NCBI GenBank assembly: GCA_023213395.1
Contig: CM041465.1
Span: forward strand, 106,213,741 to 106,277,740
DNA from: Cycas panzhihuaensis
Taxonomy: Eukaryota; Cycadophyta
Reading direction: 5' to 3'
Length of the DNA stretch: 64,000 nucleotides
Position numbers and translations under genes: made by a program. The notes beneath the pieces are model-generated. The model had not been told where the DNA came from. It worked only from the letters and a program-made list of their open reading frames with translations, and made no database searches. Of this stretch, positions 44,862 through 57,297 are shown in pieces; position 1 is the first letter of the stretch; each line of letters begins with the position of its first letter.

Positions 44862-47413
44862 TATTTCCCAGCTATTAGGAATGTACTCAGGATGCATCGG
44901 CACAGGTTTGTTTAGGTATATGTTCTCACTTTTCTTACCTATGTTAATTAAGGTAATTTAGAGTAGTTTGATTGACATATGCCTGCCTACATGCATTTGT
45001 TTGTCTGCCTGTTCATAATGCATGTGCCTAACTAAGATGCTTCCAAATTTATGACGACTTACAGCGGGGGCATTCCTCAGCGAATGCGACACCCCATATG
45101 GCATACAGCCACTCACGATGTCTCCACGGTCTCTCGGGATTATTTCTGCCAGCTTGTTTGTTCTTGTTACAACATGTCGCTTATGTTGCAGTCCTTCCTA
45201 AGTCCGGTTTAACCCTTAGTTAGGGCTCTTTACATTGTTTGGGTACTTGCCCACTACCTGGGCCTTCCCCCAACTGATGTAATTCATGTTTAGCCTTTGA
45301 TCTCACCTCAAAATTGGATTTTGCTGTCAGTTTTTTCTCTTTTTTAGTTTCAGGCTGATACCGCAGTAAACTAAGCGGTACTGCAGAATTTGCAATGGCA
45401 TCAGAGTTTGTCACCGCATTTAATCGCTCAAAATTTAAAAAAGAGAACCACACGACAATTTTCGCTTTTTTTTCACTGAACTGTCACGTGGCTCCATACG
45501 ATTGGAGGCGCCCCAACGTCCCCAACGTCCCCAACGTTCACTTACTGTGAACAAGAGATAAAAGGATTTTTTTTATTCATTTGGATCATTCTTGGGTTCA
45601 TTTTTCAAAAACTTCCAAGAGCAACTCTTTATAAAAACACAAGGAAAAGACACAGAAATCAAAGAACTTCATGTACAGCAGTTGGACAGAGGTGAAGTGG
45701 GCTGCCACCAGCTGGAGTTGCAGGGCCATCACGCCCCTCATCGCTCTCCACAACAAGTTCCACTCTCCCTTACAAATGCTCAAAGATCCAAGGGATTCCT
45801 TCACTAAAAAGGTGACTCCAAGGATCAACTTTCAGCTCTCAACTTGCATGGAGCTTCTCCCATCTACACTCATGCAAGAAACACTCAGAATCAGCCTCTA
45901 GACATTGTTTGTTACTGCTGCTTCAAGTGGCCAAGCGCATGCATGCATGCCCTTTCTCATCCAAGGTATTTCTTGTTTCTTGTTGGTGCTTTTTTGCTTA
46001 CTTTTTTGTTGTTCTAGTAGCAAACTCTTTTCCCCCCTTTGCATTCACTTTCTTTGATATTTCCTTTGTCATTCAATAAAAGTGGTCTTAGCTAGTTGTA
46101 GCTTTCCTATAGTGCTGCCCTAGATTGGGGGTATTTCCTTGCATTTCCTTGAGATTCATCCTTTCCCTCTAAGCTATCTCTTCCACCCTTTTCTGAGTTA
46201 GCTGGTGTAAAGGGTTTCACACGAGGGTTTGAGGGAGAAAGGCGGGGTTCCGTCCCCCATTGCCGTCCTTCTCCCCAAGGGTTCTGTCCCTTATCCTCTC
46301 TCCCTTTACCATTCGCGCTTTCTTAGGAAACGGGGTTAGGGAAGCCTAAGAGAGTTGGTTTGAGCTTTCCCCTTGGCGTAGGTAACCCATCACTACCCGT
46401 CTCACCTTGTTGCCTGCTAATGTTCCTTCTCGAACCCTGTGGAGACCTCCCGTGGGTGAGTTAGCCATTCCGAGGCTATACTCAGTCCCATGTAGTATGT
46501 TTTATGGTGCATGACAGTGTATATGCTTATCGTACAGTTTTGTTTCTTTTTTGCTACGTTCTAGCGCATAACTCAAGTTATTAGCTTAGTTGATTTCGTT
46601 TCCATATATATATATATATCTTTGCCGTGCTTCGTAGCCTCTCTCCTGAGAGGAAGGTGCTCTCTCTCTACTTGTCTGCAGGATCGCGTTAGAGGAGGTG
46701 GTGCGCAAGATGAACCCATTGCCGGTCGGCTCTCGCACGGTATTTCTCTCCTTTAGCGTTGAGTTCTTTTTTCGTCTTTCCATTTTATCTAGTTCTCGCA
46801 TGTCCAAGGGGAGGTAAGTGAACCCCCTTCACCACCGTTGATCAACGTTGCATGCGCAGAGGAAAGAGGAAAGGAGCGCAACTAAGAAGGAGAATCCACA
46901 CTTCAACCTCAACCGCCAGATCCAGGTATTCCTCGCGTTTCCTTTATTTTTCCCCCTTATATCATTCTTGCTTTTTGCACCTGCCTGATAGGTAAAAGAT
47001 AAGGAAACATAAAGGAAAAAGGGAAATAATCTTTTATTTTACATTTACTTTCTCGCACTGTCTCTTTACTTTACATAACATAGGAATAGAAGACCCGTTT
47101 ATGCTGTACCTCCTGGCCACGATTTACTTCACACCCGTTGCACGTTGGTTTTGTTGCCCTCTCGTTGCCTTCTCATTACCTTGAGAAGCCGCAACGCGCG
47201 AGGTTTCCCTTTCCTTCCCGGCCATCCGAAGGGTAGGAAGGCCTCGTATTTGCATGGCTACCTGGAAGCAACCACGCACCTTGCAGCCCCCGAACCTGCG
47301 CTCTGGTGCACGGACGTCCTGCGAGGTGAGATCCTCGCTGCCTAGCCTAGTCAGTGTGGTGTTTTATATCCCTTTGCTAGATGCAGGATCACTGCCCCGC
47401 AGGGAGCGTTTCA
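44862..47413 (+). repeat. Element B 3' LTR
   Basis: It is the pair of 31156-33680. It starts TATTTCCCAGC (TG to TA) and ends GAGCGTTTCA. Around 45512-45540 it carries three copies of the 9-mer CGTCCCCAA-like unit where the 5' LTR has one, a small local expansion. Confidence 0.9.
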
Positions 47414-47785
47414 GTCAGCAAGAACAATCTTATCCTCGAGGGTAAGAGGTATCGAGACAGATCCCAAGGGAGTCTTCTCGCTACCGTCATAACCCTGACA
47501 TCACCATGGAATAGGTTCCAAGGCAGAAATGCCAAACTCTTGCATGACACACAAGGGCATGGCGTTGACATAAGAACTGTTGTCCACGACGGTTCTTCGT
47601 AATGTGCAATCGGGAGTATCAATGGTAATCATGAAAGGGAAGTTCCATTGGTGTTCCCTTCCACTGGCTAGGGGAAGATCCCTAGGATCGAAAGAGATGA
47701 TGGGTTCACAACTTTAGGTTGTGCCCAAAACATGAACAGGCACGTCATTCGATCCTAGAGCTTCTAAGAGGAGCGTTCATTACTC
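47414..47785 (-). pseudogene. Element C protease, first half (cut by B)
   Basis: Minus strand. TLLLEALGSNDVPVHVLG, IISFDPRDLPLAS, FPFMITIDTPDCTLRRTVVDNSSYVNAMPL. The active site reads D-N-S-S instead of D-N-G-S-S. It continues to VSIPLTLEDKIVL and breaks at the B insertion, resuming at 31150. A TAA-TGA pair at its start replaces CAA/CAG-CGA of the other copies. Confidence 0.78.
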
Positions 47786-50368
47786 GGGGCAACTTCTCAA
47801 GATGTCTATGATGGACATCCCAGCAGCCATAGTAAGAAGCTCTTCGACTATGGAGAAATACCTACCCCTCCCTGTGGGTTGGGTAAGGGCTCTCCTAAAG
47901 TCGAAGCAACTGGGGCAGACGGGAATGCTCTTGGGAAGTGCAGGAATCTCCAGAGGAAAGGCTTCCAGAGGAGGATCAAGGTGTGACGTAGACACAGAGG
48001 TACCAGTTGTCTCTTTCATGACTTGAGACCAGGTCAAGGCATAGAGGGGAGTGGTCTCAAGCATCTGAATCACCTTCTTTCCCTTGTTACGGGACCATGA
48101 AGGTGATAGAACACGGCAGTTAGGGGAGTGCGAAGAGGAAGATGAACCTCGCACACCCTTCCCTCTACCATGTGAAGGGTAAGAATTGGGGGATCTATCC
48201 CGATTCTAATTGTTTCTCTATTGAACATTACGATCATGCTCCCCATGTTTGGGGAACAGATCCCTATGAATGGGTTGATCGAGTTTGGGCCTCGATGCCC
48301 ATCTAGGAGACGAATCGCGCAGTAGGGCATCACATGGGTGTTGCGCCTGACAATGTGAATCATCGTGAAAACATTCATCGTGGATGGAACACCACCTCTT
48401 CTCAAGGAGAGGATCGATTCTCCTTGCTTGAGAAGGTTAGGTGTTACCCTCTTTGGGGTGGATGGCATGAGAAGCTTGCTGAATTAGTTTATGGGAGGTT
48501 GGCGATGAAGGGGATTAGAGTTTAAGCTCCTTCATCATGCACTTGAATGAGCGTATAACGGAAGTAAGGGGGTCTAAAGTCCTCTCAGTAGGATGAGAGG
48601 TAGACCTGGTAGGTTGTGAAGGTTTGGTTTCCTTCATTGGGGGAGGTGCCTCATGACATTGTGAGGGCGTAAGAGGTTTCTTGAGTCTGGCTTGGATCTC
48701 AATAGCCTCTAATACTAAGCACTTTGTGATGGCAGAGTTGTATGTGGTTGCCCCCATTTTGAGGACTTCCACATGCACTTCGGGGCGAAGTGCATTGACG
48801 AAGAGATCTCGCTTCAACTCTTCAGGCAACGTGGCCTTGGTAGAGTGAAGGAGATCATGGAATCGCCTCACAAAGTCATAATTCATTTCATCATGACCTT
48901 GTTTGAGTGAAAGGAGAGCTTTCATTCCGGTCTCGAATAGACGAGCTACGTCAAAATAATTGACAAATTCATCCACCAATTACTGGAATGAATAAATGGA
49001 GTGGGCAGGGAGACAGTAGAACTATTTAAGGTTGTCACCCTGTAAGGATCACGGAAATAGCTTCATTAGAATGTGGTCGTAAGCCCAGTAGTCTATGCAC
49101 ACCATAGAGAAACTACGCACGTGCTCAGCTGAGTTTTGCGATGAAGTTCCATCGAATTTGGGAACTTTAGGAGGGTGAGGCGGTAGGTTAGTCCTTAGTG
49201 CCTCAACGGATAGTGGTATCGACCTGTAGTCCATGAAGGGACGTGTCCTTACATGGGCCAAAGGATCGATAAATGGTAAAGAAGCAGGAATGGATGGGGG
49301 TGGTAAACCCATCCCTCCTTGGGGAAATGCCCCTTGCTGGAAAGGGGGTTGCAGATAAACGCCTTGGAAGGGAGGCATGCTCCCTTGCAAAGGCGCGGCA
49401 ACAAGAGTTGCGTTGGATGGAAGAAACAAAGGGTGCGGGACCAGATTCTGCCCATATGGGCCACCCGTAGGGGGTGCAACCCCATATGGGTGCAACGGGT
49501 CCACCTCATAAGCTGGAAGGTGGTTTCCCCTACCCTGCCCTCAAGGTTGAGATGCATACCCTGGGGGCAAGTATAGGGATGGACCATCAGATGGGTTTCA
49601 AACATATGTGGGGGCAGGTCCCATATAGTTGATAGTAGTAGCATTAGTAGGACCTCGAGGCCTACTAGGAAATGTATGTGCCACATTTGAAGGTGGCGCA
49701 TTCATTTGACTTGAAAATGGCATGCTAACCCCAAGCTGGGGGAAGGACATGCCGCGAACAGGTCCTGAAGAAGCAAGACTGTGGCTAGGAATAGATGGTG
49801 CAACACTTGTCCTCATAGCCGGTGTAGACACGGCATGGGACAAGTGCACACAGGTAGAAGGGTCATTTGTTATAGGAGGTATAGGTGTGGATGAAGAAGA
49901 CGCTACACTGCGCAAAACTTCTTCAAACCACCTGGGACGTGGTTGATGATGAGTTGCTTAAAAGTACTCGCTGAGTGCTTTGACCATGTCAGCAGGAGGG
50001 GTATCCTCATAGCCATACAAGGTCAATGGGATCTCGAATGTCAGGGACCCCTCAGGACGTTCCTCATAAGATTTACCAATAGGATGGTAAGTCTTGTCAA
50101 GAGGCAAGTCTTCTTCTGCACAAGCAGAAGGATGAAGGTCAGAAGGGTAAAACTGGTCACCTGGATAATAGATGGGATCGTCACCCTCATGGGTGGATCC
50201 CAGAATAGACATGGGAAACTCTTGAGTTCCCCAGACCATGGTGTGGTAAGCCCAATCAGATTGGTAACCTTCCATTGTCGAATCAGGATCTGACGACGGA
50301 AGGGAACAAGGCGATGGGTCTCCTAACAACGGCAGCAGACCTCGCAAGCGACATGAGAAATGTCGCAT
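47786..50368 (-). pseudogene. Element C gag
   Basis: Starts MRHFSCRLRGLLPLLGD at 50368 and stays in one frame nearly throughout, broken by point stops (near 49958, 49598 and 49049, with others around 48990). The blocks are EGYQSDWAYHTMVWG, the Pro/Ser-rich DPLHPYGVAPPTGGPYGQN, LSVEALRTNLPPHPPKVPKFDGTSSQ, LVDEFVNYFDVARLFETG, EELKRDLFVNALRPEV, and downstream a degraded zinc-knuckle region. Length and order agree with A and B. It would encode the particle protein. Confidence 0.82.
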
Positions 50369-50540
50369 ATAACGCCTTTATGAGCATTGTTAGAAGAAAG
50401 AAAAAGGGGTATGAAACAAATATATTGGGGGGTGCCCAACTGAAAAGCAGGATAAGAAGGCTACCTAAAGGCAAGAACACCAACGAAAAGGGGAAGCGAA
50501 ACTAGTTCCCTTACTGGCAGTTCCCCAGTATGGTCACCAA
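50369..50540 (-). other. Element C leader and primer-binding site
   Basis: On the minus strand the 5' LTR is followed by TTGGTGACCATACTGGGGA and TGCCAGTAAGGGA, then a short leader to the gag ATG. This is the least decayed version of the family primer site. Confidence 0.75.
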
Positions 50541-53116
50541 TGAAATGCTTACCGCGGAGTGGTATCCCTACGTTCAACAAAAGGAACAAATTATGCAAAG
50601 CTAGGTTAGGCTAAACAGTAAGGACTTCACCTCGCAGGGCATCCGTACGCTGGAGCACAGTTTTGGGACCTGTAAATGTGCCTGGTTGCTTTCAGGTAGC
50701 TACACAAGGTGAGGCCTTCCTACCCCTCAGATGGCCGGGAAGAGGAGGAGAGAACCTGGCATGTTGCGTCTTCTCAAGGAAGTGAGAAGGTAACACGAGA
50801 ATGGGAATGTAGGTAAAGTGTGGCGTCTAGGTATAGGCTGGCAAAAGGAGTAAAGTATGGGTAGTTCTAACACGAAATGAACTATCTAAATATGCTAGAC
50901 TAACCACTAGATAAAAGATATGCAAAGAAAAAGTATGTTCCTTTCCACTTTCAATTTCTTATGTGTTTCTAACTATGCAAACATGTGCATAAATAACAAC
51001 AGCATAAAGAAGATATACGAGGACAAGGAAAATACCTGGACCTGGCGTCTGAATGGAGCGCTATGCGTCTCTTCGCTTCCCGCTCCACTTGTCGCGCATG
51101 TGATACCGGTCGGCAATGGTTGCCATGAGCAACCGAAGAGGGGCTAGCTTACCTTCCCTTATGCATGTGAAAGTAAAACAGAATAGTAAACAACGGAAAA
51201 TAACAAAAAACACTAAATGTAGAACTAACCTATAATGGGTTTTGTTCCACACGCGACTCCATCGATGCGAGATCCTACAAATCAAATCGACGAGTATCTC
51301 CCTCTCGGAAGAGGGGCCACAAAATAGATCGAGTATATGTACTAAACTTAGAGGAAACAAAATCAAACTAAGCTAAGCATATATATTATCATTTAATGAA
51401 ACAACATTCAACAAAGCTCCCGTAAATAGTTACTGCAAATGACACACAAAATGAAGAGTATAGCCTCAAAATGGCTAACTCATCCACAAGAAATCTCCAC
51501 TTAGTCTCAGGAAAGGGAAACAGACTCGCAGCAAGGATATGGGGCAGTGAATAATGAGAAAGAAGAGGGTAACTAGAAGGTATGCAAAAACCCAAAGAAC
51601 GAGATGCTACGAATAACAAATCGTCTGACTGGGTGGGTAGTAAACCATTAACCGGCAAGAAGCAGTTTCGGGGCTTATGCGATGCCCAAAACCAACAGAT
51701 GAAAATCTAAAACCAGTGTGGCAATGGGCTGCCAACCCTGGCTTAGCTTCGAAAATGAGCTCCCAAACTCTCTAACCTGACTTCTAGGAAGGCACCAAAG
51801 GTAAGGGGAAAGAGAATAAGGGATGAAACCTATGGGGAGAAGGACAGTAAGGGGAATGGACCCCACCTTCCTCCCTCAAATTCTCTTTGTGTTACCCCTC
51901 TGCAACAACCACCTAAGAGTAAGTTTACAAGGATTATTGGGAAAGCACTATTGTGCCAAAAGACAAGAAAATGATGCTAAATAAGTACAGCAATAAGAAG
52001 GCACATACTTTAAGAGTTTATCCCTAAAAGTATAAAGAAATAACATAAATTACAAAGTAAATGTGAGAGGTACCTTGTTGTGAAGATATCAAGCATGAAC
52101 TTGCTGGAAAAATAGCAGGAAAAAACTAGCATTCAGTGAAATATGATGGCAGGTTTGGAAGAGGAGAGAAATGTGAGAATGATCCTGTGAGTTTGGAGTC
52201 TTTGAAGTTTGTCTTTTAGGAGATTTTGAAGAAGATCCTCCTTGAAGCCTTAAAGTCCTACAAATAGATGTAGAGCTTACTGTTTGTGAGCAATAGGGGC
52301 AACAATGGTCCCTGGAAATGATCCAGCAGCTCTGTGTCTCTCTCTGCAGTAGATTTCTATGGAGGATTTTGTATAATTCTGTGTAAAAATAAGCAAAAGA
52401 TTCTTGAAAATGAAGAGGAAATCTTATTTTATCCCTTGCTCACTGCAGGTGAACGTTGGGGATGTCAGGGCAATGCAAATGTGTAGGTGCCACGTGACAG
52501 TTCCACGAAAAAAATAGAAACTGTCATGTGATTTAGAAAAAAAAAATTCAAACAGTCGCCCCACGATAAACTTCATGGTACCGCAGCAAAGATTGCAATA
52601 CTGCTAAGTTTACAACGATACTAGACTGGAAATAAAAAATAAATAAAAATAAGTAGAAATAAGGGTTTGGAGTTAATATTAAGAGTAAATTAAGGCTGGA
52701 ACAACTGGGAGGAATACCCAGGTGATGGGCAAGTAACCAAAATAGTGAAATGGGTCTCAACCAAGGATTTAATCAGACTTGGAAGAGACTGCAATACGAG
52801 CAGGGTGTCATAACAGAGGCGAACATGACTAGCTGGAGCATCCTGAGGGGTCATGGAGATGGAGTGGGTGGCTGTGCACCATATGGGGTGTAGCATTTGC
52901 TGAGGAATGCCCCCATTGTAAGTCATCATAGGCTAAAAGCATGTTGTAAGCACATGCACTATGATCAAGCAAAGAAGTAATGCAGGCAGGTAAGCATATG
53001 TCAAGTAGTCTACGCTAAACAATCTCATTCAAACAAGAGCAGGGAGAAGTGAGAACGTATACCTGAGCTTACCTGAGTCGATGTGTCTTGAGTCTATTCC
53101 CGGTAGCCAAGAAACA
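50541..53116 (-). repeat. Element C right LTR (5' LTR)
   Basis: It is the pair of 4602-7182, starting TGAAATGCTTACCGCGG and ending GCCAAGAAACA, directly followed by the TSD ATGGT. Confidence 0.9.
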
Positions 53117-54839
53117 ATGGTAAAAAAAATTTACCTTATACACAAATTTTTTGCTAATCTATTGGCTAGCAATGATTCTATTAAAATCAATCTCTTTGAC
53201 TAATCAAAATAACTTAAAATTAATATATAGGTAAATTACATATATCTTTCTATACTATGTTCAACATTTTGGAGTGATGTGCCATGTGCTTGTATATTTC
53301 AACAATGTTCAATAAATAGGATTTTCACCATGAATAAGTTATGAATGTATGCTTACCATGGCAAATGGTTTGAACAAGTTGATAGTAATTTCTTTATGAT
53401 GTTTCATAGGCAATGACATCCCTATATATCACTTAGTGGATAGATCATGGCTTGTTTAGTCAAGCAGGGAATGATAATAATAAGAAGATAAATAGCTTCA
53501 CTTAGGCAACATATAGCCTCTTTGTATCCATGGAAGTAGCCATGTAGTGCAGAGTATATTTGGAAGAAAAAATAAAGGCATAGGGGTGATCTCAATGGAG
53601 TATTTGGCTCTGGTGATAACCTCTTTCCTTATGTCACCCAACACAAAAACCATCTCCTCTATACAAACAACCACCATATAGAATCTTGCATGAGACTTAG
53701 GTCTACCTAAAACACCCTCATCATGGTGTTGTCATGAGCACTTATTTGTAAGAAGTTACTTATATACTGTTGGCCATGGTCTATATCTTTGAATGAATAA
53801 TAATGGTTTCCCAACTCTAACATATGCATTCAAGTAATAATAATTAATCACATAATAATAATCTACCTTACTATAATTATTATCATCATGGGTAGCAATT
53901 TCAGTTCATTTCATAACCATTATACTAGTAATTATTATTCATGATTTAGTAATAAAACATGTGTTTAACATACATAAACCAATAGATCTGTAATGATATT
54001 ATTCATAGTGATCTAATACCAAAGACCTACTTTCCAACCCTAATATTTTATATCCATAATATAACAATTTCTTCTAATTAAATTTTCTCACCCTTTGTTT
54101 TAGATCTCATATGTCATCACAATGGCATTAAACTATAGCTTTAAAACCCTAGTTTCTCTTCTATATTTATCAACATTTAATGCACTTAGCATACCTTCAT
54201 CTTCATTTTTATTTTAATGCCAAATATCTAATATGTATTTATCTTACCACATATCAACACTAGTATAGGCCTATTGTATATTTCACTCATATTAACAAGG
54301 TACTAGCTACCATGTCACTCTCACAGAGTAATCAATTCTATTTGGGCAATCACTTCACCAATAACATCTTGCTTAATCTACTATTTTTAATTGTGAAACT
54401 TATTGAAATGATTAGTTTCATTAAATCTCAGTCATGTCTATAAAGGGTTAGTTTACATAGGCAAACTCAAGTGGCAACAATATCTTTCATCATATTATCG
54501 CATGTGGTAGACTCAATTCAAACCTATATGCCTCAAGAATATGTTCACAACATGTATAAAATAAATGTCCACAAAATTAAATAACATATCATTAATCTTA
54601 CTATATCTATTTTGATGTCTTCATCATTATTTGTATGCAACTTCATCATCTTCGTCTTGCCCCAAGATCTCTATTATATGTCATAGGCATACTCAAATTT
54701 GGCTCTTTAAATTCCCCCTCAAACTAGCTCATGTACTAGCTTATACTAGCTCTATAACTAGCTCAATTGGCTTGTATAAGCTTTAATCTATCTTCACAAT
54801 ATCTTTTATAATATAGCTTGTAACCGAGCTCTCATCATA
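53117..54839 (-). other. Element D interior, right part; no recognisable gene
   Basis: AT-rich, with stops in all frames. Near 54715-54800 there are repeated AGCT/CTAGCT words (ACTAGCTCATGTACTAGC and similar) just downstream of the D primer site in element orientation, a leader region. No pol or gag motif was found. Confidence 0.5.
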
Positions 54840-54851
54840 GCTCTAATACCA
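54840..54851 (-). other. Element D primer-binding site
   Basis: The minus strand reads TGGTATTAGAGC next to the 5' LTR, one base from the plant initiator tRNA-Met site TGGTATCAGAGC usual in Copia elements. Confidence 0.8.
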
Positions 54852-55214
54852 TGTTAGAATTTTAATGTTTTTGATATCATGTTAAGATGTATTGATCATG
54901 TGTACCAGAAGCATACATATCAAGCATGATGAATTAATCATATCATGAGGATTATGTACACAAATTATGTAATGTAACATAAAGTAATAAACATCACCAT
55001 AATGAATAATTAGCATGCATCACAAGAGATAATAGACTTATACATGGAAAGCTCATGGGAGAAGGTTGGAGTTAGGAGCTCCTCTTTAATGATCTTCAAA
55101 ATGATTATATCTTCTCTTCAATTCTCCTCATTTCTCATATTTTTAAAAGTACATATTTATAGATTATGTCACTTCATAAATAGCCTATAGTATATTTGAA
55201 CATTTTCATTATCT

Positions 55215-55271
<57 letters not shown>

Positions 55272-55376
55272 ATCTATCAATGCTTTAGTGTGTGGGATTG
55301 TGTGGGTCTACAATCATACATTAAACATTACATATGTGAGAATAATCACATATTCTAATAGTCCAATATTCTAATA
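54852..55376 (-). repeat. Element D right LTR (5' LTR) with internal (AT)n
   Basis: It starts TGTTAGAATTTTAATG and pairs with 2367-2863. It contains an (AT)n run at about 55217-55268 that is absent from the left LTR. Its outer end repeats ATATTCTAATA with a 16-bp offset; only the outer copy is adjacent to the TSD ATTAG (55377-55381), so the small duplication belongs to the LTR. Confidence 0.78.
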
Positions 55377-56398
55377 ATTAGGGGCTACCAAACTTCTCCA
55401 AAGTATTAAAAATATTTTAATATAACTTTTTAATGTTTGAAAACATTATAATATTCAACATCAATCAAATTTAACAATCATTAGGTGATAACTCATGCAC
55501 AACTATGGGCAATTAAACTAAAGCTTTTAGAGTAAGTTTCTCATAGATAAAGCTATAAAATCCTAATTTGAGCTTATATTTATAATTATCATATAGTAGC
55601 ATCCCCATATCAACTACAAAATCATTGAAAATAATGTAAGAACATTGAGAAAATTGCCATTCAAAAGGGGATGATGCCTAGGAAAAATGAAGCCTACATA
55701 CATTTTTTTACTAATGGTTGAGGCTTCATATCCAATTTTTAGGCCTAGATCTACCATCTACATCCTTCAAAAAGCCCATACATCTTATATTTCTCAAATT
55801 ATTTACTCAAAATATGCAAAAAATTTAGTTTCTCACTAGGGGGATGCCCAACATTGTACAAACCCTAACAACCAAATTTTATTCAACAAACATGCTAAGA
55901 ATTAATAGCTTTTATATTCTCCATCATATGGAAGCCTCACATCAATGGGAAGAATGCTCAACAAAATTAGCATAATCACTTTATATCAACAAAATCTACT
56001 ATAAGGGTTTCAACCATACAAATGGTAAAGCTGGTGTATGCATCCATGATTAACACTAAACAATAAACCTTCCAACTTATTGATAGGATGGTACCTTCTC
56101 CCAAACAAACTTGTTATCTCTTTATCACACATCATTGGCTTAGAATTCTATTTAGATATACAAACCAATATACTCTAGGCTTTTCTAGTAACCAAAATAC
56201 TATTTGGGCACATGCATCAATATGATCTAGGTATCCTATACAAAACATAATTTGAAAGCTTTCCCACTTGCAACAGACTTTATATGATGTATATAACCCT
56301 CCTTACTATCCACAAATAGGTATACATAAATAAGTTCTAAACAAACTTAGATAGGTGGACACACTCATAGTCTTACAACCTCTCAGGAGTTAAACTAG
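55377..56398 (-). other. Element E interior, right part
   Basis: AT-rich non-coding DNA between the D insertion and the E primer site. It starts with the right TSD of D (55377-55381). No frame or motif is recognisable on either strand. Confidence 0.5.
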
Positions 56399-56410
56399 AC
56401 TATGATACCA
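56399..56410 (-). other. Element E primer-binding site
   Basis: The minus strand reads TGGTATCATAGT beside the LTR, close to the initiator tRNA-Met site. Confidence 0.65.
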
Positions 56411-56757
56411 TGTTAAAAGTATAAGATCAAACAATAGCTTTGATATTAGGTTAAAATTATATAACCAAATAATAATCAAAACTTTGATGCTATATTGATG
56501 AAAATAAATAAATGAATATACATAAACCTATAAAATAATATATTTAGGGGAAATGATCACCTCTAAATTATATTATGAAAAATGAATACATATTTATAAA
56601 CATACACCACCTCATAACTATCCAATCAAAATGTTAGAACCATTTGGTTAACTAATGACCACATACATGAAAAAGTATGTGTATTATGACCCTGTAATAT
56701 GCATTAAAGAGAAAACACATAAATTTAATAATACCATGGATCAAACATTATCTAACA
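56411..56757 (-). repeat. Element E right LTR (5' LTR)
   Basis: It starts TGTTAAAAGTATAAG and ends TTATCTAACA, and pairs with 1704-2045. It is followed by the TSD GTAAA. Confidence 0.75.
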
Positions 56758-57297
56758 GTAAAGATCAAAAGACCTATATACGTAGGTTAGCTACAAAAGA
56801 TCATGAAAAAAAACCATATAAATATAAGGAAACATCACTGCTAATATATATCCTATATATCATAAAGCTTGCTACTTTTTTATTTGTGTATTGACCATAC
56901 ATTTAGTTACATTATTGTAAATCTTGAATTCCCTTAACATTAGCCTTTATAGTCCTCTGACTGATTATCTAGCCTTAACGTTATTGCCTGCATCTTGTAT
57001 TCATCTCTTTTTCAACTTTACCTTTGCACTCTTTCTTACTTTCCATGATACCCTTACTTTTATAACTTGTACATTTTGTTTGATCCATTTATTTTAGTTT
57101 ACCTTACCACATAATACTTTCATATTGCATTTGATGGATTCTATCACTACCTTATGACTTCATAAAAGTTGAAGACAATTAATGAATTGAATCAAACATG
57201 ATCATCATAAGTATGATTTTGTTTACTTTGGATCCATTATTTGATTCTTAATATTTTCCATTAGAATCAAAATTAGCATACATAGAAACCCCCTTAA
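56758..57297. other. Unassigned AT-rich DNA between elements E and F
   Basis: It begins with the right TSD of E and ends with CTTAA, the presumed left TSD of F, whose partner lies beyond the window. No gene or repeat partner is visible. Confidence 0.5.

Larger units (their letters stand above)
31156..47413 (+). mobile_element. Element B: youngest Tat-like Ty3/gypsy retrotransposon, plus strand, inside C protease
   Basis: LTRs 31156-33680 and 44862-47413 share long identical blocks, start TGTTTCCCAGC / TATTTCCCAGC and end GAGCGTTTCA. The TSD reads ATCGG on the left (31151-31155) and GTCAG on the right (47414-47418). The paralogous site in B's own protease reads GATGTCGG on the complement, so the target was GTCGG with one G-to-A change per copy. 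The order is primer site, gag, protease, spacer, RT, RNase H, integrase, opposite-strand PMD gene, aRNH, polypurine tract. Total 16.3 kb. It is visibly richer in CpG than A or C, fitting a younger age. Confidence 0.92.
4602..53116 (-). mobile_element. Element C: Tat-like Ty3/gypsy retrotransposon, interrupted by A and B
   Basis: LTRs at 4602-7182 and 50541-53116 start TGAAA-GCTTACCGCGG and share their whole length. A perfect 5-bp TSD ATGGT lies at 4597-4601 and 53117-53121. Read on the minus strand the order is 5' LTR, primer site, gag, protease (split by B), spacer, RT (split by A at its end), RNase H, then an integrase deletion, an opposite-strand PMD gene, aRNH, polypurine tract and 3' LTR. 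Net length is about 15.4 kb. Tat elements with a second RNase H are an established plant group; the opposite-strand gene is the unusual part. The two LTRs differ by roughly one base in eight in the first 185 bp (hand count). Confidence 0.9.
2367..55376 (-). mobile_element. Element D: Copia-type LTR retrotransposon carrying the C/A/B nest
   Basis: LTRs at 2367-2863 and 54852-55376 are clearly homologous over about 500 bp. A pyrimidine run CTCCCCCTTAAT directly inside the left LTR and the complement of TGGTATTAGAGC directly inside the right LTR give minus orientation and tRNA-iMet priming. A perfect 5-bp TSD, ATTAG, flanks it (2362-2366 and 55377-55381). Without its insertions D is about 4.5 kb, with about 3.5 kb of AT-rich interior in which I recognise no gag or pol, so it is decayed or non-autonomous. 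It sits inside E and was later entered by C. Confidence 0.8.
1704..56757 (-). mobile_element. Element E: outermost LTR retrotransposon, non-autonomous, minus strand
   Basis: Two direct repeats of about 345 bp (1704-2045 and 56411-56757) begin TGTTA and end in CA. Inside the left repeat lies a pyrimidine run (the complement of a polypurine tract). Inside the right repeat lies the complement of a tRNA-iMet-type primer site. Both place transcription on the minus strand. The flanks are GTGAA (1699-1703) and GTAAA (56758-56762), a 5-bp TSD with one transition. After removing nested element D, E is only about 2.0 kb with about 1.3 kb of interior, and no gag or pol motif is visible. It is therefore a small non-autonomous or internally deleted Copia-type element, and the oldest member of the nest. 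Confidence 0.75.
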
